From: Inonotus obliquus
Lineage: Eukaryota; Basidiomycota; Agaricomycetes; Hymenochaetales; Hymenochaetaceae
Assembly (NCBI GenBank): GCA_032164295.1
Contig: JAJHTX010000013.1
Span: 62,001 to 126,000 of the forward strand
Reading direction: 5' to 3'
DNA: 64,000 bases
The position numbers were made by a program, and so were the translations under genes. Below the pieces are notes generated by a model. It had not been told where the DNA came from, did not search any database, and saw nothing but the letters and a program-made list of their open reading frames with translations. Shown here one piece after another: positions 35,809 to 48,409 of the stretch (positions are counted from its first letter, which is position 1; every line of letters begins with the position of its first letter).

Positions 35809-37265
35809 ATGTCTCAACCTAGCAAGCATTCTCAGCATTCTCAGCATCGGCAACCCCTTAAAGTAGTCAATCCAAATGCTCCTTTAATACCCAAAAACCA
35901 TAAATCGTTTCCTAAGGTTACTATCCAGGAGCTCTCTGTAGTAGACCCGCAACCCAGCCAATCTTCCTCGAATGCCAATAAATCACCCGGGACGAAGATA
36001 ATGGCTGCCAGCAGTGATTGTCCGCGTATATGTTTCGAGGCCTATGTTGACCCTGGTTCTGACCAATCAGCCTTGGCGGAATCATACATGTCCAGGACCG
36101 CAGTACCAACATTTCGAGGAAGTGGTCGTGGATTGAAGCTCCTCACTGATATCCGAATTAAAGGAACAAAACTGAAGGCTTTAGTGGACACCGGAGCGCT
36201 TGGTACATTCGTTTCACGCAGTGCAGTCACCCAACACTTAGACAAGGCCCCATGCTCGGGACAACTCCGCGCTTATTTTCCCTTTATTAATGATGGAAAC
36301 GATAATGTAGTAGGCCAATACGATTTTTCAATGGTGGTTGGCGATAACATAGTTATTGATAAGCCTAAGCAACCTGTCCTTGTCTCTGATCGCCCAGCCC
36401 TGGATGGCCGTCTCGGTAATCGTGCCATCATTGGCCTCGATGGTCTAGACTCGGACTCATCGCACCTCAACATAATCGAGACCATTCGAAGACAGCGGGG
36501 TAATGAACGTTTACACAATGTCATAACCATGCATATAATATCACGGACATGGATAACAGAAAAGAATCGGTTCAAAGGCTACGTCGAGATTGGAGCTGTT
36601 CATCCCAAGGATCCAAAAATCGACTATTTCGTATGTACGACTAGTAGCATCGGTTCGGATCAGATTAGAACCTTTAGAACAAGACTTTTTTATGGATCAG
36701 AAAACAATTCTGAGGAACTACAGACTCAGCGGAACGGAAATTCGGATACTGCTGCTAATGGATTTTTTGATTCGGGTACAACGGGAATCTGCCTCGACGA
36801 ATGGCTCTTTAATGCTTTGAAGGAGAAGCTGATAAATGATGGCTGCAATCCAGGACTCTTTAGTAATCAAGAAATGGACATATTGACACTTTCGGAAAAA
36901 GAATATAAAGCCATACAAGGAAAAAAATTGATATTCAAGTGCGAAACAATCAGCGGGGGCGAATTTTGTGTCAACGTACCCCTCACTATTAAGCCAAGCC
37001 ACTGCAATGTTGGAAAGGATAAGTATTCAGTGATAGGGAATTCGGATAAAGTAGGATGGCTTAGAGACCATAATGTGAATTGTTTGATTGGGTTCCCGTT
37101 CCGTAAGTACATACTTTGCATCGTCTGGTTGAGAAGTAATCATTCACTCCTTATGTCAAAGTCCGGAAATTATCTGAAGACGGATACGAATTAGTAATCC
37201 GCAACCCTAATGGGAGTGATACTACTGGACGATGGGCTACAGGTGTCAAGAAATTGAAAAAATGA
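35809..37265 (+). CDS. Orphan bilobal aspartic-peptidase-like protein without signal peptide
   Basis: Two exons (35809-37102 and 37162-37265) encode 465 residues; the splice restores CLIGFPF-LRKLSEDGYELV. There are two Asp motifs spaced as in pepsin-type enzymes: LVDTGALGTFVS near residue 127 and FFDSGTTGICLDEW near residue 319. A G-L-D-G-L-D-S loop-like segment and a C-terminal LIGFPF hydrophobic block recall the A1 fold, so I infer a diverged A1-like peptidase. Unlike secreted fungal pepsins it starts MSQPSKHSQHSQHRQ with no signal peptide, and the second motif has Ser in place of Thr. The relic at 4.9-5.8 kb is a paralogue. A retropepsin of a retroelement is the alternative, but those have one Asp motif per chain and no such second lobe. 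Confidence 0.68.
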
Positions 37266-40075
37266 CGAAAATTGGAAGATTTGATGGACTTGCATTGACT
37301 GATGAGATATAGACGTAGTACATAAGATTTCATTTAACTTTACTAGTATCTAGCATTGGCATGTATGGTATTTATCAGTAACGGAAGCATAAATAACGAA
37401 CCTGCGTTGTGGATATGATGCAAGGATCCGCCGGAGTGAAATATAGCTATTATGGTATCTATAACTCGGTAAAGCTCTTCTGAAGTTTATGTAGGCCTGG
37501 AGACGTAGACAGATATACAATAGAATATGTAAGGAAGGGACCTTGATTTTAGATGACTCGATAAAATGTTGATTGGCGCTAATCAGGATGATGGTTGCTT
37601 ACAAAATGATGAGCAAGATGCCGCATGCGGTCGGGTCTGTTCAGGGCGCTCGTGCGAATGAAGCACCATAGAAAACTGTTGGTTGTGATAGTGCTCGTGG
37701 TCAATGTCTCGTTTGTCGGTGGCCCCGGGCACGAACACAACATACACCCACTAAGGTCGAGTGCCTCCTTAATCTGTCCTGGTGTACTGATGTTCAATTG
37801 CTGGTGCACTTGCGGACCTGGACCTGTTCCGGTAGTTCTAAACTACATATCGAGTTTTATTTAGCTTCGCTTTGCAATGCGAGGTGCACTTGTCGCAATA
37901 TCCACACCACCAGTGACCTGATAATTGGCGATCCGTTAGAGCTTGTGCTTGTCTCAAGTAGCCGCAGGGGTATGACGGTAGTATGACCAATTGGGTACGG
38001 GCCATTCAAAGGCATCCGAGTTGGTAAGGAATGGCCAGAGCGTGAATGGAGTCACAAAGGATAAGAAGCAGAGATAAATCCCGATTTGAGAAAAGAAAGT
38101 TGTTTGCGAATGTCAATCGCAAGACACGCATCAGATCTAGAGTAAGGATGTCCAGGTCCAGGAAACTGAAAGCAATGCGCGAGTAATTTAGGTGCTTGCC
38201 ACGGGCGCAACTTAGTAGTACTGCGGTCGCACGATATATTTAGGATGAGTCGCCAGGACAGGGAGCGCATGGTGGTGAGAGGCGAATCAGGCCATGTAGA
38301 CGGCAGCTACGTGGTGATCAAGTCGATAGTATGTGCGGACCGTCTTCTCAAGTTTTTGTTCGCATCACAGAGCTTGATATACTACTAATACTTCGGACAG
38401 TGATGTTAAGTAGTAGGGCAGCAGACGACAACATTGTCACAGTCACGGGTTTCACGAGTAAAGCGTGACTCGTCGCATTTCTTCGTGAACGTGAACCATT
38501 GGTTTGCCCCACTATCTTCGATTCTTCTCTCCATATCTATAGCCATACTGCTCTGACTCCAAACCTCTGTCACCGCAAAATGAACGAGATGGACCAGTAG
38601 TTGGAGAGTAGATGCCTCAGAAAGGTATTTGGAATGTGTAATGATCGACGAACCTCTGATATCAGTGGCGGGAATGGTCAATGGTCGACCTGGCATCCAA
38701 CGGCAGCGAGCTTTTTCACTGACCTTTGGATGCCATGTCATCAACCCCACGACCATCCGTCCTTGGCATGTACACTCTGAGGTTCGAAGAGCTGGTGAGT
38801 CCGAAGAAAGCTCGACGGCGATCCTTCCTCATCATATTTATCCAGATTTGCGGGTTGTGCATTGGGACACTGTACATACGTCAGACAGGAGCAAAATCTT
38901 ACACATCGCTCTGCTTTGTGGAGGTGGAAGGCGGGATAATTATGCGCGTTTGAGCAGAACCGAGGCTGCCAAGATCTGTCCTGCCGCTGACAAAACTCTG
39001 TCAAGACAGTAGGCAACTGTGTTACAACGAGCACACTTCCAGGAGCACGTTTTATTCAAACAACCCAAGCTGGGAGAAGTGCAACTTTCACTTGTCCCTG
39101 TCGTTACTGTTTGTTACACCTTTGGTAATCCTCGACAGATGCAGTAACCAGGTGCCTCAGGAGCCATCCGAAACCATCGTGTGGAGAATCTATTTTTCGA
39201 ACCACGGAGTTATCCGTATCAATTGCTCGAGGGAAGCCATGTCATATGGGCCGGACCACCGGAAGATCGAGCAGGTGGCCGGGACATGAATATGGTTAAT
39301 TTGCATATCCAGGACTTGAACAACCTCTACATAGCTGACTACTCCAGTGACCTTAGGTACCGCCTTGGATGGGACGTGTGGAACCTGCCAGCCACTTTAT
39401 GAGAACACCTCCGTTCCCTCCACGTCGTGGTCCAGGGATGGCACCTATTCAACGCGCGGGAAAGTGTTCTACGCATTACACATCCGGTCTGCTTGCCAGG
39501 ATAGAATGCGGCACCAGCCTGCGGGAAGCGGGAGAGAGCGGTGAGTATATCTATTACAAATCTGATGAACCTCAATTGCACAGCGTTGCTAATTCATTTG
39601 GCCTATGCTTTAAAATTGATATTGATGCCCAGCTATCTTCATGTGCGGTACTAAAAGAGTGGAATGTCGGAGCTTGCGCACTCAACACAAGCAAGGACTC
39701 GGACTTACAGACCTTTTGTTGCTGAAGTAGGATGAAACTTTCCGCATTGGAAGAAACTTTTTGACGAGTACGCCAATTACCTCGTGAATTCGTATGATTT
39801 TGGGGCCCACGCAGAGGTTGCGGAGCAGGAAATAAGCGCGCAGAGCACGATGGCCGTGACATTACACTCAGTAACAGGTGAACCTCCCTTGGCGCCTGAC
39901 TTCTCCCGCACCATTACTCACAGCCCTAATCGGCGCGTATGAGTTACTTCAGCCACGCGATTTTCTCCCTCCCGTGATTGCAGGCAACTCCGACTTATTT
40001 TTAGGTTATAAGCCTCCTCGCGAATATTTTATTCGAATTTCAACACCCCCTCCTTTCCACGTCTACTTGCGATCA
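37266..40075. other. 2.8-kb gene-poor region
   Basis: No recognisable gene on either strand; only short overlapping frames. A GGTTATAAGCC string near 40004 may be part of the promoter of the next gene. Confidence 0.4.
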
Positions 40076-42182
40076 ATGCTCCCTATGTCCTGTGATCTAC
40101 CCCACGGTGACCACCGTGAAGATGCAAGCAAAACCCGGGATTGTTCTCCGAAGCAGTGTTCTCCGTAAGTCCTTTTCAGAAGTCATCCATTGTCATGCTT
40201 CATTAAATGCCCTGTTTCACAGCTCGGTCTCGACTGATAATGAGCCTATCGATATCTTGCACAAACCTCCAGACACTCAAATCGAGGATAGACCGACCGT
40301 CGATACCTCTTCCAGTACTCTGTTACCCGAATTGAGCTTTGAGGACACTTCGTATGACCTGTTTAACGACATACTCGGGTATTATGATAAAGATATCAAA
40401 GAATTTGAGTAAGGGGCTTATTCTTTCTTGAAATTCTGTAGTTGTCGTTGACTTATCGTGTACTTTTCTCTAGAAACACTCTGACAGGCGCGTTGACCAG
40501 CGCTGAGGGTGAAATCAAGAGCGGACCATCTCTTCCAGAGTTCCCTGTCGATGTCAAAGCTACGCAAAGCTCGGAAACACGCCCGCTGTCCTCGCACGAT
40601 ACCCATTCTATGCCTACCATCTCTGGATGCTCTTCCAATACACTTGGAATGGATCTACATGGGGCCTGCCTTGGAGGAGACGAACACGCTGCACTGGCGC
40701 TACCGAGTGCATTGCAACTGTCTCTTTCGGGTGCATCAAGTCCGCTGCATCCAACTGGAAACAACGGGTCGCTGAGATTATCCATCCCGTGAGATCTTTC
40801 CCCTCACTGAATACGTATCTATTGACTTTGCTTACAGCCCTCTGTCGCGATTATCAACCACGGACCCTTTGCCTTCGCCGACGGTTCTCACTACTCCGAT
40901 GGATTCATTCAAGAGTCTCCTCAGTAGTGACGTGACTCGGAAGCTATCACAGGGAGCGTCCGGAACCTGGGTCAAACAGAATGCCAACGATTCTACGTCT
41001 TCTCCGCTATTCGGACACTCCTTGGGTATTTTTGAACCTAATGCGATGTGGCCCAGTTTCGGGGTAGATCCTACGCAGTTACATTCAAATATCCACCGTC
41101 AATCTCAGCCGGACTTGAATGTCGAGTTGTCCAAAGCAACTTCTGATTTGGGTCAGTCCTTTGGTTGTGCCGTCCCTTTGAGCGGCTCTTCGTTCGATCA
41201 CCTGGACAACGTTTCATGGATGAAGAGGATGATGCCTGATCTGGGCCCCGCTCGGTCCGGCTCGAACATGCCGTCATCATCCATCGTCTCTTCGACGACG
41301 CAGTATCAGGATCCCTTCGGAAACTGTCCGACAAGGTCAACGAACCGACGTACTTTCGATATTCAGTCACCTCGTCCTCCAGCAATTTTGAGGCTTGAAT
41401 CTTCGTTTCGGAGCACGAAACGGAAGAGATCGGTGTTAGGAGTAACCGACGAACATCTTCCTCTGAGCGATGCTATGAATGCTACCGTCCTCCCACCTCG
41501 AAGAAAGACCAAACGTATGATAAGCGCCGCGAAAGTACCACTTCCTTCAACATCGGGACTCAGGTCGTTTGACTTCAGTCCGACTCCTTCGAAGCAGGAA
41601 AGCAACAAGAAGCCTTCGACCCGTAATTCTACGGAAGGCGCGAGGAAGAAACCGCGAAAGATTCTTATCGACAGGTCGGGCAAACAAGTCTCTCTCCAAA
41701 CTGTCATCGATATATTGGATCTACGAAGACATTTCTCCCCTACCCATGAGTTTCGTTGCTTGTTCCCGTATTGCAGCGAGACTTTCTCAAGCTCAAGCTC
41801 ATTGCGTCATTTCCGAGGACATCTCCAGGAACTCGGTTGTCAGGAGAAAGGACCATATAGATGTGTATTTTGTGCGAAGACCTACCGGAATCTTACAGGT
41901 CTTTGTAGGCATCTTCGCGAATACCATCTTCGAGCAATTGGGATGTACTGTGCGAGCTGTGGAGCCACTATATCACGAGCAACTAAGGAACAAATAGAGC
42001 GTCATCTTTTCTCGTCGGCGCATGCTTATGTTCAAGAGGCATTGGGTTTACGTTATGCCTTTCTTCAACCTGGAGAGAACTCTGATGTCGACACAAATGA
42101 CGAGGAGGAGGTCGAAGAAGAAGAGGAAGAGGAACTGGAAGATGAGTTCCAGGAAGGTTCAAGCACTGGCCGTTGTCGTTGA
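40076..42182 (+). CDS. Atypical zinc-finger protein, family member B
   Basis: Four exons (40076-40164, 40223-40408, 40474-40788, 40838-42182) encode 644 residues with exact phase closure. A long Ser/Pro-rich region carries several basic nuclear-localisation-like clusters (STKRKRS, PPRRKTKR, RKKPRK). The C-terminal block, about residues 480-590, has three fingers: CLFPYCSETF...HFRGH (C-x4-C, H-x3-H), CVFCAKTYRNLTGLCRHLREYH (regular C-x2-C-x12-H-x4-H) and CASCGATISR...ERHLFSSAH. It ends in a Glu-rich run followed by DEFQEGSSTGRCR. This member has the most ordinary fingers of the set and is probably a DNA-binding nuclear protein. It is first of three family genes in tandem on the same strand. 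An earlier in-frame ATG at 39878 exists, but the stretch before 40076 looks like leader sequence. Confidence 0.8.
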
Positions 42183-43572
42183 CTCGTTCTAGTAAGCATC
42201 TCGGGAAGGCAATCTGTGACTTCGGTTCTGCGTCTGCACTTCATCATCTCATCTGTATTCCTTTCCTATTATTCTCTTACGTTTCCTCGGTCACAGAACC
42301 CTTATTTCTTCCATACACTGTTTTCACGTATACCCTTGTGACCTTGCTGCTTGTTGCTTTACTTTCTGTTGTCTGAGCGTATCGTTTTGCTGTCGTTATT
42401 GCTATCTTCAATTTGTTTTTGTATTGTCGTATTGCTCTGTATTTGCTTTGAAGAATTATTCATTGTCTTGTTTTTCAACAATCCCCTTGCAACATTGATG
42501 AATTTACTCGATGTCGAACGTTTATCTCTGGCTGAAACGACAACCTTACACCCATAGTGCCGTATGTGATGTGACTGTGTGATGGATCGTAGCGCGAGAC
42601 TAGGACCAAAAAAGCAAGATAGATAATCTAATCATTCGTCAGTCGTCACGGTGATCCGCGACGGTCACAGTTACACGGTCCACTTCTTCATGATTTTAGC
42701 CCAACTGCTCGTCGACTGATGAAATCGGGGCTACCATATCTTGGTTCGTCTGTTTCGTGATAATCACTGTTGTGTTTTTCGTCGTGGAATGCTCTTCGGA
42801 TGCAGATGTACAGTGGACCTCAGAGGGTGGATCTGACTTGGTTTTGCCAAGTGCGCAAAGCTTTGATCAACTTGAGCTCGATGCAATTCAACTTATACTG
42901 TTCCATAGGTTCCGGTGAAACGTCCAATTTTGCGACTTTTCTTCGGACTTAACGTTCCGCCTTTAACCGGACAGTGACAATGCCCGCCATCCCTGCTTGC
43001 AATCGAATGCCTTCGCAAGCGATGCTATCCATACGTCATATCTTTCCCCGAAAGCTATGAATTTGAAAAGCGTCTGTGAGTACGCCATTCATTAACAGCA
43101 TTCTATTATCCGTACCGCTGGCCGTCTTTCAGACTCTTTGAGGCCATAGCTGAAGCGCGGCACTGAGCCAGTGCAGTATTCAATTTCACCGGATTAAATC
43201 CTATTCCTCTTGGACCCGAATCCACCAGTGTGGTATGTTCGCACCGCATTTCCGTACAAGAACGCATCCAGATTTAACAAGACGACTGAATAATGACAAA
43301 CACGGTCGTCCGGACTCCTGCGGCCGACTCACCCGAACACGCCAATGCATGGGCCCAAGCGTGGTTCACGACCCAGACTCAGTGGCTGGAGGCGCGGTAG
43401 CATTAACATGCGACCCTGAACAACGTGGCACCTGAAAGGCATCTTGAAAAGAGATGTACTTTGGACGTTCAATCCACACACACACACTTCCGGTTACAAC
43501 TCTTTCTTCAATTCAGCACCCAGCCACGTTCCTCCGCATGCACCTACCTGCAATTCGCAGCCGCCGCCCGAC
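42183..43572. other. Intergenic between zinc-finger genes B and C
   Basis: T-rich 3' flank (about 42240-42480) followed by unremarkable sequence. No further gene was supported. ACACACACACA lies near 43477. Confidence 0.4.
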
Positions 43573-45167
43573 ATGTCAAACGGATCCGACCATGACGAGT
43601 CTTTCCAAATCGACATGACCATTCGTGATTCCCTTTCAGACCCGGAATCCTTCGCGTAAGCATTCCGCGCGTCTAGCGCAGCTTTAGATACTATGGTGCT
43701 TTAGGACTCAGTGGAACACCGAACCATCGCCAGGGTGGCTCTGACTCTGGAAACAAAAGTATCCATTGTCACGAGTCGTGAATGGCCTTCGGGTGCGGGA
43801 GCTGGTGGTCTCCTCACTTACGATCGATAATGGAGGCTCAGAAATGCGCATGTGGCTTATTCTCTCCCCTTTGATCGCCGAGTTGACTCAACCATCAAGC
43901 CACTCGACGGGTAGTACTTCAACCATGCACCTGTCTGAGTCAATGATCCAGCTTTCCCTCAGCCCTGTTGAGTTCTCTTGTTGGACAAATCTCAGTGCCG
44001 CAATGCTTTCCCGACCACCCGCAACAAGTCTGTCGTCGCTGATAGATTTCATGGATTGCTTTAGAGAGGAGTTATCACGAAAAGCATTCAGACAGTCCCC
44101 CGGTATGTCACCCCCCGCTAATGTTCGCTTCGGTATGGACACGAGTCTCGCAGAGCTGCAAGTCTCTGAAGATGGCTACGACTCACCTGCGCTGTGTGAC
44201 GAAGAAGAGCTGAAGCATCATCAATCTCCGTGAGTCTTGACTGGTCTCCGAAGACTTCCTTTACTCAGAGATCTATCTTAGTGTGCTCTCCTGCACTTCG
44301 GGTGCCACTAGTACTAGCATGCTTTCGCCGATCGTTCCATTAACTCCGCTCGATGAGTACGATGGAACACCTGAGCCGTTCTGTGCTTTTGATCTTTCGG
44401 GGTTGGATACTATGTTCATTCATGTTCCCTCTGATCCGGAATCTCAAGAGGCTGTCAAAATCGAGTTGGGTAAATCTGCCAACGCACAGGACATAAAGAC
44501 TGTGCAAATACCTTCGGATCTCGAACCTGATCGTCCTCTGAAGCGAGTCAGGACTGGCAAGCATACTTCCCTCGAAGCCTCCTCATCACAGAAGAGCAAG
44601 CATGCGAGGGCGCGAGCTGAGGCACAAGCCACTATTCTCCCTAGAAAGCCTAGTGCGGTTGACCGACGTGGTCCATTCACCCTCGAAGTTCGGCGCCGAC
44701 GCACGTCCAAACCCGGGGTGGAGACTGTCACCACCAGCGAAATGGAGTCGTGCGTGAAATACGTGCGTGCCAAGGGCTTCTGCCAATTCGAGGTCGAGCG
44801 GGATGGCATGAAAAAGTTGGGGATGTGTGGGCAAGAGCTTCCTAGGGACGGTAAACTCCTTCGTACGCATTTCTCCATGCACTTGGAAAAGGATGCTAGA
44901 TATAAGAACGCCCATGGTGAGAGGGTTTTCTGTCCGTGGTGCAAAAAGACACCGACGAAGATCGATGGATTAATGCGGCATATTCTCTGTTCCGAGCTTA
45001 AAGTTAATGCGGCCTCATGTGGTTGCGGGGGGACCAATAGTCGTGATAACCAGAAGAACAATAAGTCACGACATGAAATGTCTGATCGACATCAATCTTG
45101 GATGAGGCTGGTGGCTCAGGAAACGAAGGAGAAGGGGAAGAGGAAAAATACAGCCGAATCGACTGAC

Positions 45168-45199
<32 letters not shown>

Positions 45200-45308
45200 A
45201 ACGGAGGCGGAGCAAACGGAAGTGGAGGAGGAGGATATAGAGTTCGAGCAGGAGGAGTTTGTTGAAGGGTGCAGTAGAGATGGGGAGAGGATTATAGAAT
45301 GTGGATAA
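43573..45308 (+). CDS. Atypical zinc-finger protein, family member C (5' structure partly unresolved)
   Basis: First exon proposed 43573-43655 (MSNGSDHDESFQIDM...). The last two are firm: one ending at 44229 and the final exon 44282-45308, joined as HHQSP-VLSCTSG. How the first exon reaches the second-last is not resolved; no single pair of splice sites kept the frame between 43656 and about 43890. RFGMDTSLAELQV before the last intron matches RGMDTNLAQLQV of member D. The C-terminal modules are C-x14-C-x13-H-x3-H (GFCQFEV...GMCGQELPRDG...HFSMHLE), CPWCKKTPTKIDGLMRHILCSEL, in which the last His of a regular finger is Leu, and CGCGGTNSRDNQ. A Glu run (45166-45300) ends in EEFVEGCSRDGE. Basic KRVRTGKH may be a nuclear signal. 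Confidence 0.7.
45166..45200 (+). repeat. GAA/GAG run encoding poly-Glu
   Basis: In-frame trinucleotide run in the C-terminal acidic part of member C. Confidence 0.75.
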
Positions 45309-48300
45309 GCCCTGCCTGCGTTGTTTATCTCTTATAATCTTCCGATTTTCACGTGAGACTCCCCCTTCTCATCATGCTCATGCAACCCTGACTCCATTTC
45401 ATACACATGTTATTTGCCCCATCGTTCCCCCTTTTTTTAATCTCTAATTATTCTCATTGTCAACATGCTGTGCAAAAATACTCTAAGGATATGTATATAA
45501 TAAACCCGATTGTGTGCTCGATGCGTGATTCGCTGATTGCGACTCCTGTGAGCAGTCTGTTCCATCGACGGTAGTATTATTATATTAGAATTAGCGGGCT
45601 AGCGTACATAGATGTCGAGAAGCAGCGAAAGGAATAACCGATAACCGATAACGATCTCGCCTTTGCCAAGAACTTGCATTGTGCATGCTGCTCTTGGCGG
45701 CGTTGTCGACGGCTATGATTACCAGTGGTGGTTAAAAGAAAAGCGCGTCAAGGGATACCGGGCATATCACCTGGCTCACAAGGTATTTTGACTATCTTGG
45801 CATCGTATGGTTTCCTCTATAACTCTGAAGTTGCAGAACGGCTCAAATCACCACGAGCATCCAGCAGCGATATTAGACGGCCGTGTGACGGGCAATGACT
45901 ATGAATGAAGCGGCTCGAGGTATTCGATGAGACTAACGGAAGGAACCAAATCCTGCTTAACGCCCATGCTAGTCGTCCCTAGCGAGAGAATCATTTTAAC
46001 CCAGATGAGATACAGGAGAGCGGTGCAGCCGTCTTCAGCAGAGAATCTAGGGTTACCTTTCAGATTTTTGCATGTTTCAGTTGACGTACCACGGCGGTTC
46101 GAGGTGTACGCTGTTCGGATGGGGGATGAACGTACCCAAATTACTCATTCATGTCGGTCGGTGCTAGCCCCGTCACTACCAAACTTCTGTGTAGTCTCTT
46201 GATGCGTTCAGAGTTCCTTCGTGGGTACCTGCTCGATAATATGGATGTCGTAACCATCCGCAGTAAAGACGGCATCAAATTTTCGAAGGAGTGAGGTAGG
46301 TGATGTGTGAAACTTGATATCCCGATTTATGTCCATCTAGAAGGTGAAGTGACGACGCCAACACCCCCACGATTCAGCTAAGGCGTTGCAAGATGGGTAC
46401 GACGGATGATGACGGACTCGTGTTTCGACCATCAGAAGGTTTTCGCACCAGATGATGTGTCCCCTAGTATACAATGCACCGGCATTGTTGGTCAACGAAG
46501 AGTTGCAGTACTGAGGCGACTCGAGAGTAGGTATGTCCTCATCTAGGAAGTGGTGGTAAGGAGGAGAGACACGCGGTATCAGTAGTTCAGAAGGTGTCTC
46601 TCCGGCCGGGGCCGATGTGATCCGGTGCGATGTGGCAAAAAAATTAGCAAGGGAAGTGACGCGTGTGCAATGAATGCACGACTCATGCAACACAACTCCG
46701 TCCATTCGATCGTGGCCTATCCCCATCCCATACCTCTGTTATCCGACGATGAGCGAAGCAAACGATCCCGGCAAGGTATCATTGGTTGAGGAAATAGTCT
46801 ACATATTGTCACCAGAACACTTTGAATGTTACAGCCCGCTATTGCTGAAGCACGGTTGCAGCTTCATGCGACACATCTATCTTTTGATCTGGATGCTTCC
46901 ATGGAGGATGGTATCAGACTTGAGGGCGTTTCGTAGTGGCGAATTGGCGTTTTACACCAGAATTGCTGGGCAGCTAATCCGTCGCACGGGTTGGGGTACG
47001 TATTTTCACCCTTTCGAGAGCTCGATGTAAGTTATCGCTGATTTTATCTCCCGGCTCTGCTATGACTGAAAGGTCTCGGAAAGTATATCGGGGCTCCAAC
47101 TCTGCAGTTAGAGGAGGGAAGCAGCGAGCAGAAAGATTTCAAGTGAATGCTTCACTCTGTCTAAAGGAGGGATTGGCAGTAATTCTACGCGATCGCGAAT
47201 GGTCGACGATATATGAACTGTTTGGACTGTTTGGAGCTCTGGAGGATATCCCGCGTTGTGTCTTGCTCTTGCATGGATCTGGCCATTACTGTGATAAGCC
47301 CGAGTGACAGTCCATCTCCTGATATTTCGAGTAAGGTCAATCAAGAGGAGGTGCTAAAATCGTCCGTTATACGAATATTCACGAGCCTGGCAGGGATGCT
47401 GTAAATATGATCACAGTCACCATTGTAAAATGAGATGTACGTCACCAATTGCGCTTTTCTATCCAACTTTTGCTTCAACTGACGTTCCCGCGCATCGTTC
47501 CTGCTCCCAGTCTTTTCTGAGAGCCGAACTTTGAAGCAAAGGGCTCCGACTCCGAAGTCAGTGTGCGGGTATGTCCGTAAAGTCAGGACAGGACGGCATA
47601 CTCGGTGCAACAAATACAAATGCACGGGCAGAAACAGCTCGGCGTATCGAATGCCAAGGCAGTTCACACTGTCTGTTATTCAAGCAAGGGCGCTTGGAAC
47701 CTTCTGATCTTATCTCCAAGGCACGTCTACGAGGAAATGGTGCGTTCGACGTGTTCTGAGTCGAAGTATGCTGTGCGGGTAATGCCCTTCGCCATGAAGT
47801 TTAACGGAAGTCGCACTCAAAAGCGGCGCTTGCATTACTCGTCCATAGAGGCGCTCGGAGACTCTTCAACCACTGAAGTAAGCAAGTATTCCTCTTTTTG
47901 ATTGTCGTTTGATCAGCTCATCTTCATCGCCTGCCTTTCTGGAAGTTCCTTTGAGGCCATAGCGGGTGCACGAGGCATTCTGGGTGCACGGGCCCCTTTC
48001 ATAGCCTGTCCCAATTCGTTCTACAAAGGCAAATATCACAACGTGTAACCCCTGTCGGCACAAAAGGACGACTTCATTTGGGGTGGGTCAGATTAATCAT
48101 CATCGCGTATGGGTGATACCGCGATTCGGCCGGGTCTGGCAAGGGCGGATGCCGTCGAGACGCATCACAGGATGACTTCAAGATATATACAGTAACAGAT
48201 GTGACAGAGCGCGAAAATTGACTTGAAAGGGATGCCTTTTTAGGGTGATTGGGATGATATAAATCTTATTCCTTCCCTTTCTTTTCTTTTCTTTTCTTTT

Positions 48301-48409
48301 CTTCAACGACCACAATTCACATATCTCGACCACAACCTCCCTCCCGCATATCCACATCGCTATCTACACACTCATCACACCTCAGCGCTTTTATCTTCAT
48401 CATCTAACG
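45309..48409. other. 3.1-kb gene-poor region with pyrimidine tract at its end
   Basis: No gene supported; several short frames on both strands without domains. The right end holds a CTTTT tandem tract just upstream of member D. Confidence 0.4.
48278..48303 (+). repeat. (CTTTT)n pyrimidine tract in the leader/promoter of member D
   Basis: Five-base CTTTT units in tandem, about 110-130 bp upstream of the ATG at 48410. CT-rich tracts are common near fungal transcription starts, so a promoter role is plausible. Confidence 0.7.

Noticed and set aside
35809..37265. Retroelement polyprotein (retropepsin)
   Set aside because: Two separate Asp motifs with a C-terminal lobe, an intron before the C-terminus, and no reverse transcriptase or integrase nearby.
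46741..47310. Possible remnant gene between zinc-finger members C and D
   Set aside because: Frames stay open for only 80-120 codons, no Cys/His module appears and no splice chain could be built.
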